In this document: in pieces, positions 8,497 to 18,457 of the stretch
Numbering within the stretch: the first letter of the stretch is position 1
Layout: the number at the start of each line of letters is the position of its first letter
DNA from: Symbiodinium natans
Lineage: Eukaryota; Sar; Dinophyceae; Suessiales; Symbiodiniaceae
DNA: 64,000 bases
Assembly: GCA_905221605.1 (NCBI GenBank)
Contig: CAJNDS010002333.1
Span: 309,501-373,500 of the forward strand
Reading direction: 5' to 3'
Made by a program: the position numbers and the translations under genes
The notes under the pieces: model-generated
The model's database searches: none
Told to the model about the DNA's origin: nothing
Seen by the model: only the letters and a program-made list of their open reading frames with translations

Positions 8497-8760
8497 GGTT
8501 TCCTATATCATATATCCTCCTTGGGATTCATTATTATTGTTTATTAAGGTTCTAAAGGGGAGTATAGTTTCAGGGTCAACCTAGTCTAGGTCCTCCCGGA
8601 GAAGCTGTTTTTTGTTGGTCCTCGTCTCGGCATGCTGGGTGGGCGTGCGCAGCCTTCTGCGGCTCTGTCGCCCTAGTGTGAGGGCGCAGAGGAGCATAGC
8701 GACCAAACCCTCTCAGCCCAGACAGTCTCAGATATTACGTAGACAAGTTCGCGACAAGTT

Positions 8761-8871
8761 GATACGACTGCTCTGGCAGCCTTCTCGAACAAGCCCGAAG
8801 GCTTATGCAGTGGCAAGCTCGGACACGATAGCCCCACGTTGCGGAGCCTGGCCCTATACACCTCAATGCAG
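8761..8871 (+). CDS. Exon candidate, unknown gene
   Basis: Reads DTTALAAFSNKPEGLCSGK, then LGHDSPTLRSLALYTSMQ, ending CAG just before the element at 8922. An antisense frame is also open, so strand is uncertain. Confidence 0.2.
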
Positions 8872-8921
8872 AATCTGATTTTTGTTTGCCAAGCGGCACT
8901 ATAAACCGTAAACCGGGAACT

Positions 8922-9025
8922 TTGGGATGTTCCCCCTTACACTACCCGTCCTGAATAGGGATTATAATCGGGGGTAAATAACCCCCATTTAGCAGGAGCT
9001 GTTCGTCTAAGGGGGAACATCTCAA
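8922..9025. mobile_element. Family 1 introner-like element (TTGGGATGTTCCCCCTTA ends)
   Basis: 18-bp terminal inverted repeats TTGGGATGTTCCCCCTTA (8922-8939) and TAAGGGGGAACATCTCAA (9008-9025). The interior is a second imperfect hairpin (CCTGAATAGGGATTATAAT and its complement). It fills most of the gap between exon candidates 8761-8871 and 9066-9139. Other copies: 9201, 28769, 46493, 49960, 55370, 57064 and 59089. Confidence 0.85.
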
Positions 9026-9065
9026 CAAGCTCTCTCAACCAGATGAATGACGGCTTCTGCTCCCA

Positions 9066-9139
9066 GGATGGTAGCCTTTGATGGCATCGACCGCAAAGTG
9101 AATGTTGACGAGAAGGCCCCTGCGTCAGCCTGCAGCAAG
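9066..9139 (+). CDS. Exon candidate between two family 1 elements
   Basis: After TGCTCCCAG; reads MVAFDGIDRKVNVDEKAPAS and ends at CAGCAAG. Flanked on both sides by family 1 inverted-repeat elements (8922-9025 and 9201-9298), as expected if those elements are introns. Confidence 0.3.
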
Positions 9140-9200
9140 AATCGATGTCACCCTTAGTGATCACTTTAGAATTCTTTGTCTCTGTGTATGCATGTCTGTC

Positions 9201-9298
9201 TTGGGATGTTCCCCCTTACACGAACAGTCCTTAATAGGGATGATAATAGGGGGTACTATTGTCCCTATTCAGGACTGTTAGGAAAAGGGGGAACACCC
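9201..9298. mobile_element. Family 1 introner-like element
   Basis: TTGGGATGTTCCCCCTTACA at the left, AAGGGGGAACACCC at the right, with AACAGTCCTTAATAGGGAT pairing with its complement in the interior. Confidence 0.8.
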
Positions 9299-9307
9299 GA
9301 AGCGATG

Positions 9308-9452
9308 TACGTAAATAGGTATGGGGGTTGCCGAAAATAGGGGTACCCTTTTGTGGTACCCTTTTTTGTGTGGTTCCCTTTAAGGGGATTCTATTCTATT
9401 TGGGGTATAAAAGGTGTACCCCTAGTTTGGGAAATACCCATATGTCTGTACA
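9308..9452. mobile_element. Inverted-repeat element, TTGCCGAAAATAGGGGTACC family (family 3)
   Basis: The left arm GTACGTAAATAGGTATGGGG, with CCGAAAATAGGGGTACCC inside, pairs imperfectly over about 50 bases with the right arm ending CCCATATGTCTGTAC. The CCGAAAATAGGGG core is shared with 23,872, 33,193, 45,606 and 48,138. Confidence 0.6.
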
Positions 9453-9665
9453 CAGTTTTAGTTCCCCTGTCCCACCCTGGGTGGTGGGGTTGGGCGATGT
9501 CGGGGCTACTTCGGCATATAGGGGCTATATTAGGTACGTATAGGGATTATATAGGGGAATAAGATCAAGGATCCCTTCTAAGGGTTTAGGGTTTAGGGTT
9601 TAGGGTTTAGGGTTTAGGGTTTTGGTCGCTCCTTATACTAAGCTAGTGTGCTTCTTGCGTCACAG

Positions 9666-9770
9666 TTCCGGCCACCTCGCACGAACCCCCGCCAGCGTGT
9701 CCTTTCTCGCTGCTTGCAAGCGTTTTCTCTCTCTCTTTGCTGAGCACCGGGATGGCTGGAAGAGTCGGAC
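9666..9770 (+). CDS. Exon candidate, 35 codons, unknown gene
   Basis: Acceptor GTCACAG; ends at GTCGGAC directly against GTTTAGGGTTT, so the array would provide the GT donor. Reads GHLARTPASVSFLAACKRFL then SLFAEHRDGWKSR. No family recognised. Confidence 0.3.
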
Positions 9771-10074
9771 GTTTAGGGTTTAAGGCTAGGGTTTAGGGTT
9801 TAAGGTTTAGGGTTTAGGGCTAGGGTTTTAGGGTGTTAGGGTGTTAGGTTTACGGCAACCTAAACCCTAAAGCCCAGCGGAAACTTCTGAGGGGGAGGGA
9901 GGCAGAGCGGAGTGGTCCCGAAATAGGTGGACCTTTTGGGGGCTTCGGGTGCCGGTACCACAACGACTCAACGACTCTCTAAACCCTAAACCCTAAACCC
10001 TAAACCCTAAACCCTAAACCCTAAACCCAAACCCTAAACCCTAAACCCTAAACGCCTAAACCCACTGACATTCG

Positions 10075-10965
10075 AGGGGGGGGGGGGGGCTAGGTGGGTG
10101 GGTGGGGTCCATTGTTTTGGGACGTGCCCATATGTGAGCTTCTTGTTCATACTCTAAACCCGAGGCTTTCTGCTGATCTCAAGATATGGCATGGGGCGGG
10201 GTTCTAGGGGGAGTATACAGGACAAAGACCCGGACCCCTAAACCCAAAATCCCTAAATCGCCAGCAGTCTTCGGAAATACCTGCAAAGGCCAGTTTGCAA
10301 TCTAGCAGACCATTGTCAGCCTTGATGGCGGTTTATGGTTCATATGTGAGCCTTTAGTCATTATGGGGGGGAGGGGGGGGGGGGTTGACTCCAAGAATCA
10401 GGCGTACGCTTTGCGAGGTCCTATTTCGGGAATCATATGAGGGAGGTTCTTTATTGTTCGTACTTCGGACTCGAGGTCGTGAATCATAATATGAAGGTGA
10501 GACAGCTTAGATTTGTTCTAAGAACGGTTTGCAAGCACCCAACATCAGTGGTCGAGGACGTGAATTTACCGATCAATGGTTAAGCTTCGCAAGGACAGAG
10601 GAGATAGAGTCAATGGTTTCATCAAAGCGTTGAACCCAATCAGCGATATTGTGTGTGCATCAAGCAGCCCGCTTTGCAGAAGAAAATTTGTCGCTTACAG
10701 AAATGACAACGGAAATCCATAAGGTCCTTTATTGCCCGTATCCCCAAAGTGACACCCTGTATATAAATACACTAATACACTCAGCTAATATATGTGTAGG
10801 AAGCCAAACAGACTCTTAGCAGTCAGCAACCACAATTTAGAGCCTGCCTCTCATATCGTTCTTGGCCTGATAGGTCACATGCAGTCTGCAGTCACGCCTC
10901 AGATCTCGTAACTAGCCAAGGCGGGCAAGAGGGCACTTAAACACCTCCCATCCCCTGTAGCTCCA
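10075..10965. other. Intron-like/intergenic stretch, nothing identified
   Basis: Contains two poly-G tracts (about 10,076-10,088 and 10,366-10,383), an imperfect GTTCTAGGGGGAGTATA remnant and otherwise unique sequence. No long open frame or RNA gene recognised. Confidence 0.5.
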
Positions 10966-11249
10966 AACCCGAAACCCGAAACCCTACTGTAATCCCATCT
11001 ACCCATCTACCCATCTACCCATCTCAACCCTAAACCCATCTAAACCCTAAACCCATCTAAACCCTAAACCCATCTAAACCCTAAACCCTGAACCCTGAAC
11101 CCTCAACCCTCAACCCTAAACCCTAAACCCTAAACCCTGAACCCTGAACCCTGAACCCTAAACCCTAAACCCTAAACCCTAAACCCTAAACCCTAAACCC
11201 TAAACCCTAAACCCTAGCCCGAAGTATCAAGTTGTGGCCTCAACCGCAG

Positions 11250-11327
11250 GACACCACGAACGGCACGAAAGAGAGTCTTACTGACAACTTGGGCCTACGC
11301 GCTTGTTGGCCTCTCGGTGCGGCCTAG
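11250..11327 (+). CDS. Terminal exon candidate with stop
   Basis: Acceptor CAACCGCAG, then 25 codons (DTTNGTKESLTDNLGLRACW, ending PLGAA) and TAG at 11325. Could end the gene formed by the exon candidates at 7.9-9.8 kb. No family recognised. Confidence 0.25.
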   Translation, partial: DTTNGTKESLTDNLGLRACWPLGAA

Positions 11328-11976
11328 AGACCAAAATGCCTTGATTTGGGGCAGGTGCCTTCAATTGCACGAGGGATCCTATCAAAGCCCTAAATCCCTC
11401 AGCCCTTACACCCGAAATCCCAACAACCCTAAATCCTAAACCCCAAGCCCACACACCCTAAACCCTAAACCCCAACCCTAAACCCCAAACCCTAAATCCC
11501 AAACCCCACGCCCTAACACCCGAAATCGCAAGGAAGGCCCCAAAAAGTCCAACACGGAACAGGCCTCAGTTTGCCACGAAAGGCCGAAAACGCTGAACCC
11601 CGAATCCCCGAACCGCAGACAGGGTTTAGGGTTTAGAGTTTAGGGTTTGGGGTTTAGGGTTTAAAAGGGTGTGGGGTTTGGGGTTTAGGGAGTATTAAGG
11701 TTTCAGGTTTACATGCTCAGTCGCAGCTTGCGCTTCAAATGACCATTCCTGAAAATGTAGCAAAAACCTAGGCGAGAGTACAATTTTGGCAACATTCTGT
11801 GCTCTGCCTAGATATAGGACCCACAGAGGCCTTAATTTAGAGAACCTGCCCATATTAGGGTGGTTGTCAAAACTATGGTCCCTGATTGGATCCCTCTGAT
11901 AATGCGGCACCAAATATTTAGGACCATTTAGGGTTTAGGGTTTTGGGTTTAGGGTTTAGGGTTGAGGGTTTAGGGT

Positions 11977-12069
11977 TCCCGATATGTCCCTGGCCGAGGA
12001 ACATCGAGAAGGCGAACTCGCCGGCCCATACCGTCAGGAGAAGATCGATGATGTCACAGAAGCTTGGCC
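11977..12069 (-). CDS. Exon candidate, hydrophobic segment
   Basis: On the - strand, acceptor CCCTTTGCAG, then FCDIIDLLLTVWAGEFAFSM, a transmembrane-like helix. No family recognised. Confidence 0.25.
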
Positions 12070-12274
12070 CTGCAAAGGGCGCACCCCCACCTAAGAAAAA
12101 GCTGAGGGACCAAGAGTAGGCCATCGTTACTTGGGTTTTGGGTCCTAAACCCTAAACCCTAAACCCTAAACCCTAAACCCTAAACCCTCAACCCTAAACC
12201 CTAAGCCAAAAAGGGCGCCCTGTTGATTCCCAAACTAGCTCTGGCGTCTCAGTAACGCCTCAGAGAACCCTCAA

Positions 12275-12411
12275 CCCAGGTAGGGTCCCCAAAGACTCCA
12301 AAAGCCCTTAATTACAAGCAATATACCTTAAATTATTCTAGGTGCCCTAATATGATTCAAGGCATATTCCCTTAATTAAGGGGTTTTGGAGTCTCTGGGT
12401 CCTGCCTGGGG
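12275..12411. mobile_element. Inverted-repeat element, CCAGGNAGGGTCC family (family 12)
   Basis: Left GACTCCAAAAGCCCTTAATT pairs with right AATTAAGGGGTTTTGGAGTC; the outer ends CCCAGGTAGGGTCC and GGGTCCTGCCTGGG also pair. Related sequence occurs at 39,640-39,780 and 43,740-43,812. Confidence 0.75.
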
Positions 12412-13397
12412 GATGACCTATAGGTCCTTGGGCCATGCCCAAGATTCGGCGCAGGGTTCTTGGGGTCTTGGGGGTTCTTGGGGTTCTTGGGGTTCTTGGG
12501 GTTCTTGGGGTTTAGGGTTTAGGGTTTAGGGTTTTTGGGTGTTCTGGGCAGGTTTTAATGGGGATTTTGGGTTTTTTTGTGGCGGGTTGTGGGTGAGGTT
12601 TAGCGTTCAAGGTGAAGGGCCTTAGGGATTGCATGCTCCCCCCTCGCCCCCCTCTGCACAAAGCAGCCCGCTGTCATCAAGCCCGGATGATATGAAGGAT
12701 AGGCCCTGATCTCGAGGTTCCATGTGCAAAGGCTGCTACGAGAAAAGGCAGCGTCTCAGGTGTTACGGAGATCCATCCGAACCCTTCCGAAATCTTGGCC
12801 CTCTAAGCCTCTATACCCAAGAAGCACAAAGGTGGTGATCAGAAACCTTTCTGTGCCATAGCTAGGCTAATGTTTGATGTCTTAGGGTTTACGGTTCGGT
12901 GGTCTGATGTGTCCATGCACCTGCAAGTGGCTGGACCTTGCGGCGTCTCAAGCTTGCGGCAATGCTGACCCTAAACCCTAAACCCTACAACCCTAAAACC
13001 CTAAAACCCTAAAACCCTAAACCCTAAACCCTAAACCCTACAACCCTAAAACCCTAAAACCCTAAAACCCTAAAACCCTAAAACCCTAAACCCTAAACCC
13101 TAAACCCTAAACCCTAAACCCTAAACCCCCTTTTGCCAAGGACCGCAGGTAGCCTGACAAAGGAGGTTAACGGCTCACAGCAGGACATGGCTTAGCTTTT
13201 AAAGGGTTTTGGGGGTTTAGGGTTTAGGGTTTAAGGTTTAGGGTTCAGGGTTTAGGGTTCAGGAAGTTGGTCTCTACAGAATCCCTCTATAAGAAGGGTT
13301 TCTGAAGAGGACGAAAGGGCGGCTCAGAACTGGTAAATTTGGGCTTCTGCAGACTGTACCGACTCTTGGAGTCATAGGCCTAGTAGTAGAGTAGGTG

Positions 13398-13600
13398 ACC
13401 TCTAACCTTTTTGGGGTAGCAATATCCCCTTATATCTAGGTATTTAGGCAACCTCTAACCTTTTTGGGGTAGCATAATCCCCTTATATTTAGGTATTTAG
13501 GCAACCTCTAATTTTTTGGTATTTAGGAAATCTCTGACCTTTTTTGGGTAGGATAATCCCCTTATATTCCCAAAGGCTAACCTTGAATTCCCCCAGGTTA
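13398..13600. repeat. Family 7 element with internal ~53-bp tandem repeat
   Basis: ACCTCTAACCTTTTTGGGG begins at 13398 and 13450 and a decayed copy at 13504, giving about 2.5 copies of a 52-54 bp unit ending ATATCTAGGTATTTAGGCA. Related single-copy elements with TAACCTTTTTTGGG ends are at 31,380-31,485 and 34,108-34,212. Confidence 0.75.
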
Positions 13601-14524
13601 CTGGGCAACTAAGTGAAGCTTTTTCTGGTTGCCAACTGTCTCCGACAGAACACGGTGGACGTGAGGGCTCACATCCTTCCTTCTTCAAACCCGAAATAAC
13701 CTATAGTTGGCCCAGTACCCGGTACCTCAAGCGGGCCTTCCTTTGTTAGGGCTAGGGTTTGGGCTTTTGGTGTAGAGATGTTGGGGCTGCAGGGTTGGCG
13801 GTTGGTGGTGAGGTCAAAGGGTATGGCTTTAGGGGGTTCGAAGGAGGTTGGCTTCTCGCGTTTTGGGGTCAGAGATGTGGACTTGAGAGGGTCTGGAGGC
13901 AGTCTTTCCCGAGGCCCTTTAACCCAGACCCTTAAACCCTGAACCCTAAACTCCAAACCCTAAACCCTACACCCTAAACCCTAATCCCTAAACCCTAAAC
14001 CCAGAAAACCCTGAACCCTAGACTTGCCCTAAACCCTAAACCCTAAACCCTAAATCCTAAGCCCTAAACCCTAAACCCTAAGCCCTAAGCCCTAAACCCT
14101 ATCCTAAGCCCTAAGCCCTAAACCCTAAACCCTAAACCGAGCCCCGAAGAGGACATGAACCTGCGAGCGTTCGGTCTGGAAGTGCGGTCGAGGCAGGGAG
14201 ACTCTTAGGGGTTTAGGGTTTAGGGTTTAGGGTTTAGGGTTTACTTTTGGGCACTATATTTCCTAAGAAACAGCAACAACAATAATTTTTGCCAGGGTTC
14301 CAAGTTCAGTGTAGGAAAAGCTTCGGGGTTTTCTGAGGGCTTTGGTTCCCGTAGGGTTTTAGGGTTTAGGGTTGGGGTTTGGGGTTTGGGGTTTAGGGCT
14401 TGGGGTTTGGGGTTTAGGGCTTGGAGTTTAGGGTTTAGGGTTTTAGGGTTCAGGGTTTAGGGGTTGGGGTTTGGGGGTTGGGCTGCATGTGGGTGCAGGG
14501 TTTAGGGTTTAGGGTTTGGGGTTA

Positions 14525-15245
14525 AGCGACAGGAATGTTTTTGTTTGATCCTAGGGTCTCTGCAACCTGGTACACTGGCGTTTCCGGCGGAGGTTCGTGG
14601 AGCTAAGAATATTCCTGGCATGTTGAGTAATTAGGAAGCAGCTGTCCTTACCGTCTGTACTTTGTTAAAGCAAGAATTGTAGGAGATCTGTTGTTTGCAT
14701 AAGAATGAATCGAGGAGAAGACCAGTTGCCAATACCGAGGTTGTGTTGGGGCGTATTGGCGGCAAAACCCTTTCAAAATCACAGGCTCCTTTTTGATTTG
14801 ATTTCTTGTTTTAAGATGTTTTAACATGTCTGCTTGAGTTTTCTTGTGGTTATTGCTACAGGGTGTTTTGGCTCCCTGTACTTTGTACGTTTGTTCGGGG
14901 GTGTTGGGCAAACTTCCCGAGGCGTTGTGTTGTTTTGTGCAGTCAAAGTCTGCAGTCCCAACACATACTGTAGCTGCTATAAACATGGCTTTACTCAGAC
15001 GATTCCTAGGCACATAGACCCTACACATTCCGAGACGATAAAGCCCAAACACATAGCGTGAACCCTACATACCTTAAACCCTAAACCTTATAGGCCTGAA
15101 AACCCTACATATTCCTAAAGTCCTGAGGCCTTTGCAGATCCTAACCCCGAAGCCTGTATATCCCTAAGCCCTTTTTGACCCTACTTTTTCCAGGTGGGCA
15201 GACTTTGTCATCCACCCGCACGCCACCCTGCGGTTACCCGCCGGT
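14525..15245. other. Unique stretch, nothing identified
   Basis: Contains overlapping open frames on both strands (for example - strand 14,648-15,052, 134 codons) with no recognisable motif, no splice support and basic, low-complexity composition; treated as non-coding. Confidence 0.4.
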
Positions 15246-15329
15246 TGTTTAGGGTTTAGGGTTTAGGGTTTAAGGTTTATGGTTTAGGGTTGTTAAAAGG
15301 AGGGGGGCGCAGGGGGGGTGTGTAACCCA

Positions 15330-15640
15330 AGGTTCCTAACACTGCCCAATGCTCCCCAAGTCTCCCTGAGGTTCCCGAAGGTTCCCCGAATGAGGTTTTG
15401 CAAGGTTCCCTAGTTACCTACCCGCCAGGAACCCCCCTCCCTAAGGCTCGCCCCTGTGTAGGAAATGCTCGTAGAGTAAGTCTTCTACCATCTCACGATC
15501 TCGGACTTGGCACGTACTGTTGGAGTTATGGGGTTCTTAAGGGAGGGGGGTTATGGGGGGTAGGTGCCTTAGGGAGCCTTGTGGAGGCTAAGGGAGCCTT
15601 AGGGAGTAGTGGGCAGCATTAGGGAACCTTGGGGTTGCAG
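15330..15640. repeat. Large imperfect inverted repeat with GGGAGCCTTA units
   Basis: The left part (ACTGCCCAATGCTCCCC and GTTCCCGAAGGTTCCC) is complementary to the right part (GGGCAGCATTAGGGAACCTT). The right half contains repeated TTAGGGAGCCTT/GGAGGCTAAGGGAG units. Confidence 0.5.
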
Positions 15641-15711
15641 ACACCCCTTGAGCCCCCTTCCTTAAGAACTTTATTATGGAGTTTGGCCGCATACTGCTGT
15701 GCTGGCTACTT

Positions 15712-15838
15712 GGAGGTTCATGGTACTTATTAACCAATTATAGCCGTACTTGTGACCCACTTATAAGCCCCCCAAGTGCCCGAATATGGTTATAAGTACA
15801 GTTATAAGTGGTTTATAAGTACCATGAACCTCGAAGTA
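15712..15838. mobile_element. Inverted-repeat element, GAGGTTCATGGTACTTATTA family (family 9)
   Basis: The left end GAGGTTCATGGTACTTATTA pairs with the right end TTTATAAGTACCATGAACCTC; the inner ATAAGCCCCCCAAGTGCCC region links it to 6,585 and 52,020. No coding capacity. Confidence 0.8.
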
Positions 15839-16054
15839 TCAGCGTGGCCAGCACTGTGCTTACCTAAAGTGCTCCACGGGAGATCGGAAAGGTCCCCCTA
15901 AACCTTAAACCTTAAACCCCTAAATTCTACTGTGGCAACTTAGAACCCCAGTGAACCCATTTTCTGAGGAGTCCTCAGCTCATCGCTACGTCGGAACCCC
16001 ACACACAAAGCCCTTAGCCCAAAAAGCCCCCTAAACCCTAAACCCTATGCTCAG

Positions 16055-16165
16055 GATCTTCTGGGACATGTTTGGCATGTTCTTCTTGATGCGTGACATC
16101 GTGTTCATCCCCCTGCAGCTCTTTGACGTGCCGGAGTATCAGGTCATGACGCCAGGCCGCAGCAG
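16055..16165 (+). CDS. Channel exon: S1
   Basis: After TATGCTCAG. Reads [20 protein letters not shown] then [10 protein letters not shown]; the R-x2-WD start, hydrophobic helix and IPLQ-F(D) end are the family S1 signature. Ends CGCAGCAG before GCTTGTG (GC donor), which keeps phase with the next exon. Confidence 0.8.
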
Positions 16166-16786
16166 GCTTGTGTTTAGGGTTTAGGGTTTAGGGTTTAGGG
16201 TTTAGGGTTTAGGGTTTAGGGTTTAGGGTCTAGGGTTCGGTTTTTTTCCACGTGCAGCCTGTGCTGTCTCTGCATCCAAGGAATACTCTGGCCACCATGT
16301 CCCTGCTCTTTTGGACCGTCGACATCCTCCTCTCGTTTCTCACTGGCTACTACGAGAACCTAGACTGTCCCAGAACATATTTCGATCTTGGCCCTAAACC
16401 CTAAACCCTAAACCCTAAACCCTAAACCCTAAACCCTAAACCCTAAACCCTAAACCCTAAACCCTAAACCCTAAACCCTAAACCCTAAACCGGTTCCAAA
16501 ACAAGAGGTCCAAGAGGTCACGAGCATTGTGTTCGTCATTTTGTTAACGGGGCTCCATGCCCAAACCTCAAAACCGTACAGCCCCTAAACCCTAAACAAT
16601 AAACCCCTAAACCCCTAAACCCCTAAACCCTACACCCTATGTAGCCCCCTACAATGAGGAAGGGGCGGCTGGAGCTGTCGCATTACAAGATCGCCAAGAA
16701 TTACATGACCACATGGTTCCTCCTGGATTTAGGACTGTTTGTTTTGTTTGGGGGGGGGGGGGGTGTTGGGGTTTAGGGTTTAGGTT

Positions 16787-16818
<32 letters not shown>

Positions 16819-18425
16819 GGGTGAGGGTTGAGGGTTTAGGGTCGGGTTTTTGGGGTTTAGGGTTTAGGGTACAGGGTTTAGGGTTTAGGGTGGTGGGGGG
16901 GGGAGGCCAGGTTTTTATTTACGGCTTCCCCGGCGGGGGGGGGGGGGGTTTCGAGGGGTTTCAGGGTTCTACTGGTAGGGCTTCACGGTTTTAGGGCTGA
17001 TAGGGGGGATGTTATGCACATTGTCGTCAGAAGCTTGATGTCAACTCAGAAGTTCATCTTGGTCCTGTGCAGTTTTTTGACACGGTTTCTTTTTTTTTTT
17101 GGTGGGTCCCTGCGGGGAATTCGAGGGGTCCCTAGGAGCCTGGACTCCTACGGAGTCCGAGAGGTTTAGGGTTTCGGGCTTAGGGGTTTAGGGTTTAAGG
17201 GTTTAGGGTTTAGGGGTTTAGGGGTTTAGGGTTTAGGGGTCTAGGGGTCTAGGGGTCTAGGGGTTTAGGGTTTAGGGTTTCGGGTTTAGGGTTTGCAGCC
17301 AGCGGTACTTACACCATCTTCGTCTTCGTCCATGTAGGAGCTTCTGGATTTAGATCCCTGGATGCACGGTTTGTCATCTCCCTTTCCGCCTCGACATCGA
17401 CAAGTATGCTCCTAAACCCTAAACCATAAGCCCTATGCCCTAAACCCTAAACCCTAAACCCTAAACCCTAAACCCTAAACCCTAAACCCTAAACCCTAAA
17501 CCCCCCAAAAGGGGCCGAGGTTGGAACAGTCCCTCCCTGGCCCTCCCCTCCCCCATAAGTGCATTCAGATCCGATACAGAACCTGGGCCTGTTGTACGAC
17601 TGCCTTCGGTTTGAAGAGGCATTCCGTGCGTTGCGAGGCAGTTTAAGGCTTAGGGTTTAGGGTTTTTAGAATTTCCCCGTTTAGTTGGTAGGGTTTCCGC
17701 TGCTGTGACAGGAGTTGTCGGAATCGACTGGTGGCTGGAAACAACTGAGACAAGCGATGGCTCCGAGGGCGTCGCGCGAGTGACGACTCTCCACTCGCAG
17801 GATTCAGCAAATTGTGGAGATTACATGGGCTTTACGAAAAAAATAGGGGGCCCTAAAGCAGACCCCCAAATCATAGGAGTCCCTTATAATTAGTAAGGAC
17901 CCCAGTACAGTACCCCCTACATGCCAGTGTCAAGGGTGAGCATTATTTACCAGGTACTACGTACAGGAGCCCCTCCACTCATCCCCCATCCCGAAGCGCT
18001 CGCAAGCCGTAAGTGAAGGGTTCGCCCAATTTGCCTCCTATTCCGTCAACCCTACAAACACCCCTCAACAGAAGCGCCCTCGACGGATGGCTAGGGACGC
18101 ACGCCAGGAAGTTGATGTAGCCATACTGCAGCTGCAGCTGTTAGAGTTAGAGCAAAACCCTTCGGAAACTCAATCTCTGAGGAACCGGAGTCCTAAACCC
18201 TAAACCCTAAACCCTAAACCCTAAACCCTAAACCCTAAACCCTAAACCCCTTAAGGAAGTCGATTCGCTCGGCGCGCTTTTTCCGGATGTTCCGGCTGAT
18301 TCGCCTCAGCTCCTGGCCTCTACTATGGGTGCTAGTGGGGGTTTGGGTTTAGGGTTTAGGGTTTAGGGTTTAGGGTTTAGGGTTTAGGGTTTAGGGTTTA
18401 GGGTTTAGGGTTTAGGGTTTAGGGT

Positions 18426-18457
<32 letters not shown>

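Larger units (their letters stand above)
5000..10075. repeat. Interstitial telomere-repeat arrays, 5-10 kb
   Basis: CCCTAAA orientation: about 5325-5400, 5998-6080, 7012-7128, 7795-7852, 8232-8352, 9985-10070. TTTAGGG orientation: 5528-5700, 5817-5878, 6207-6345, 6433-6503, 6822-6900, 7245-7332, 9582-9625. Several carry one-base variants (TTTGGGG, TTCAGGG). The segments between, 80-300 bases, hold inverted-repeat elements and short open segments; nothing identifiable was seen in 7335-7790. Confidence 0.95.

Noticed and set aside
14648-15052. 134-codon - strand frame
   Set aside because: Basic, low-information composition without motifs or splice signals; opposite strand also open.
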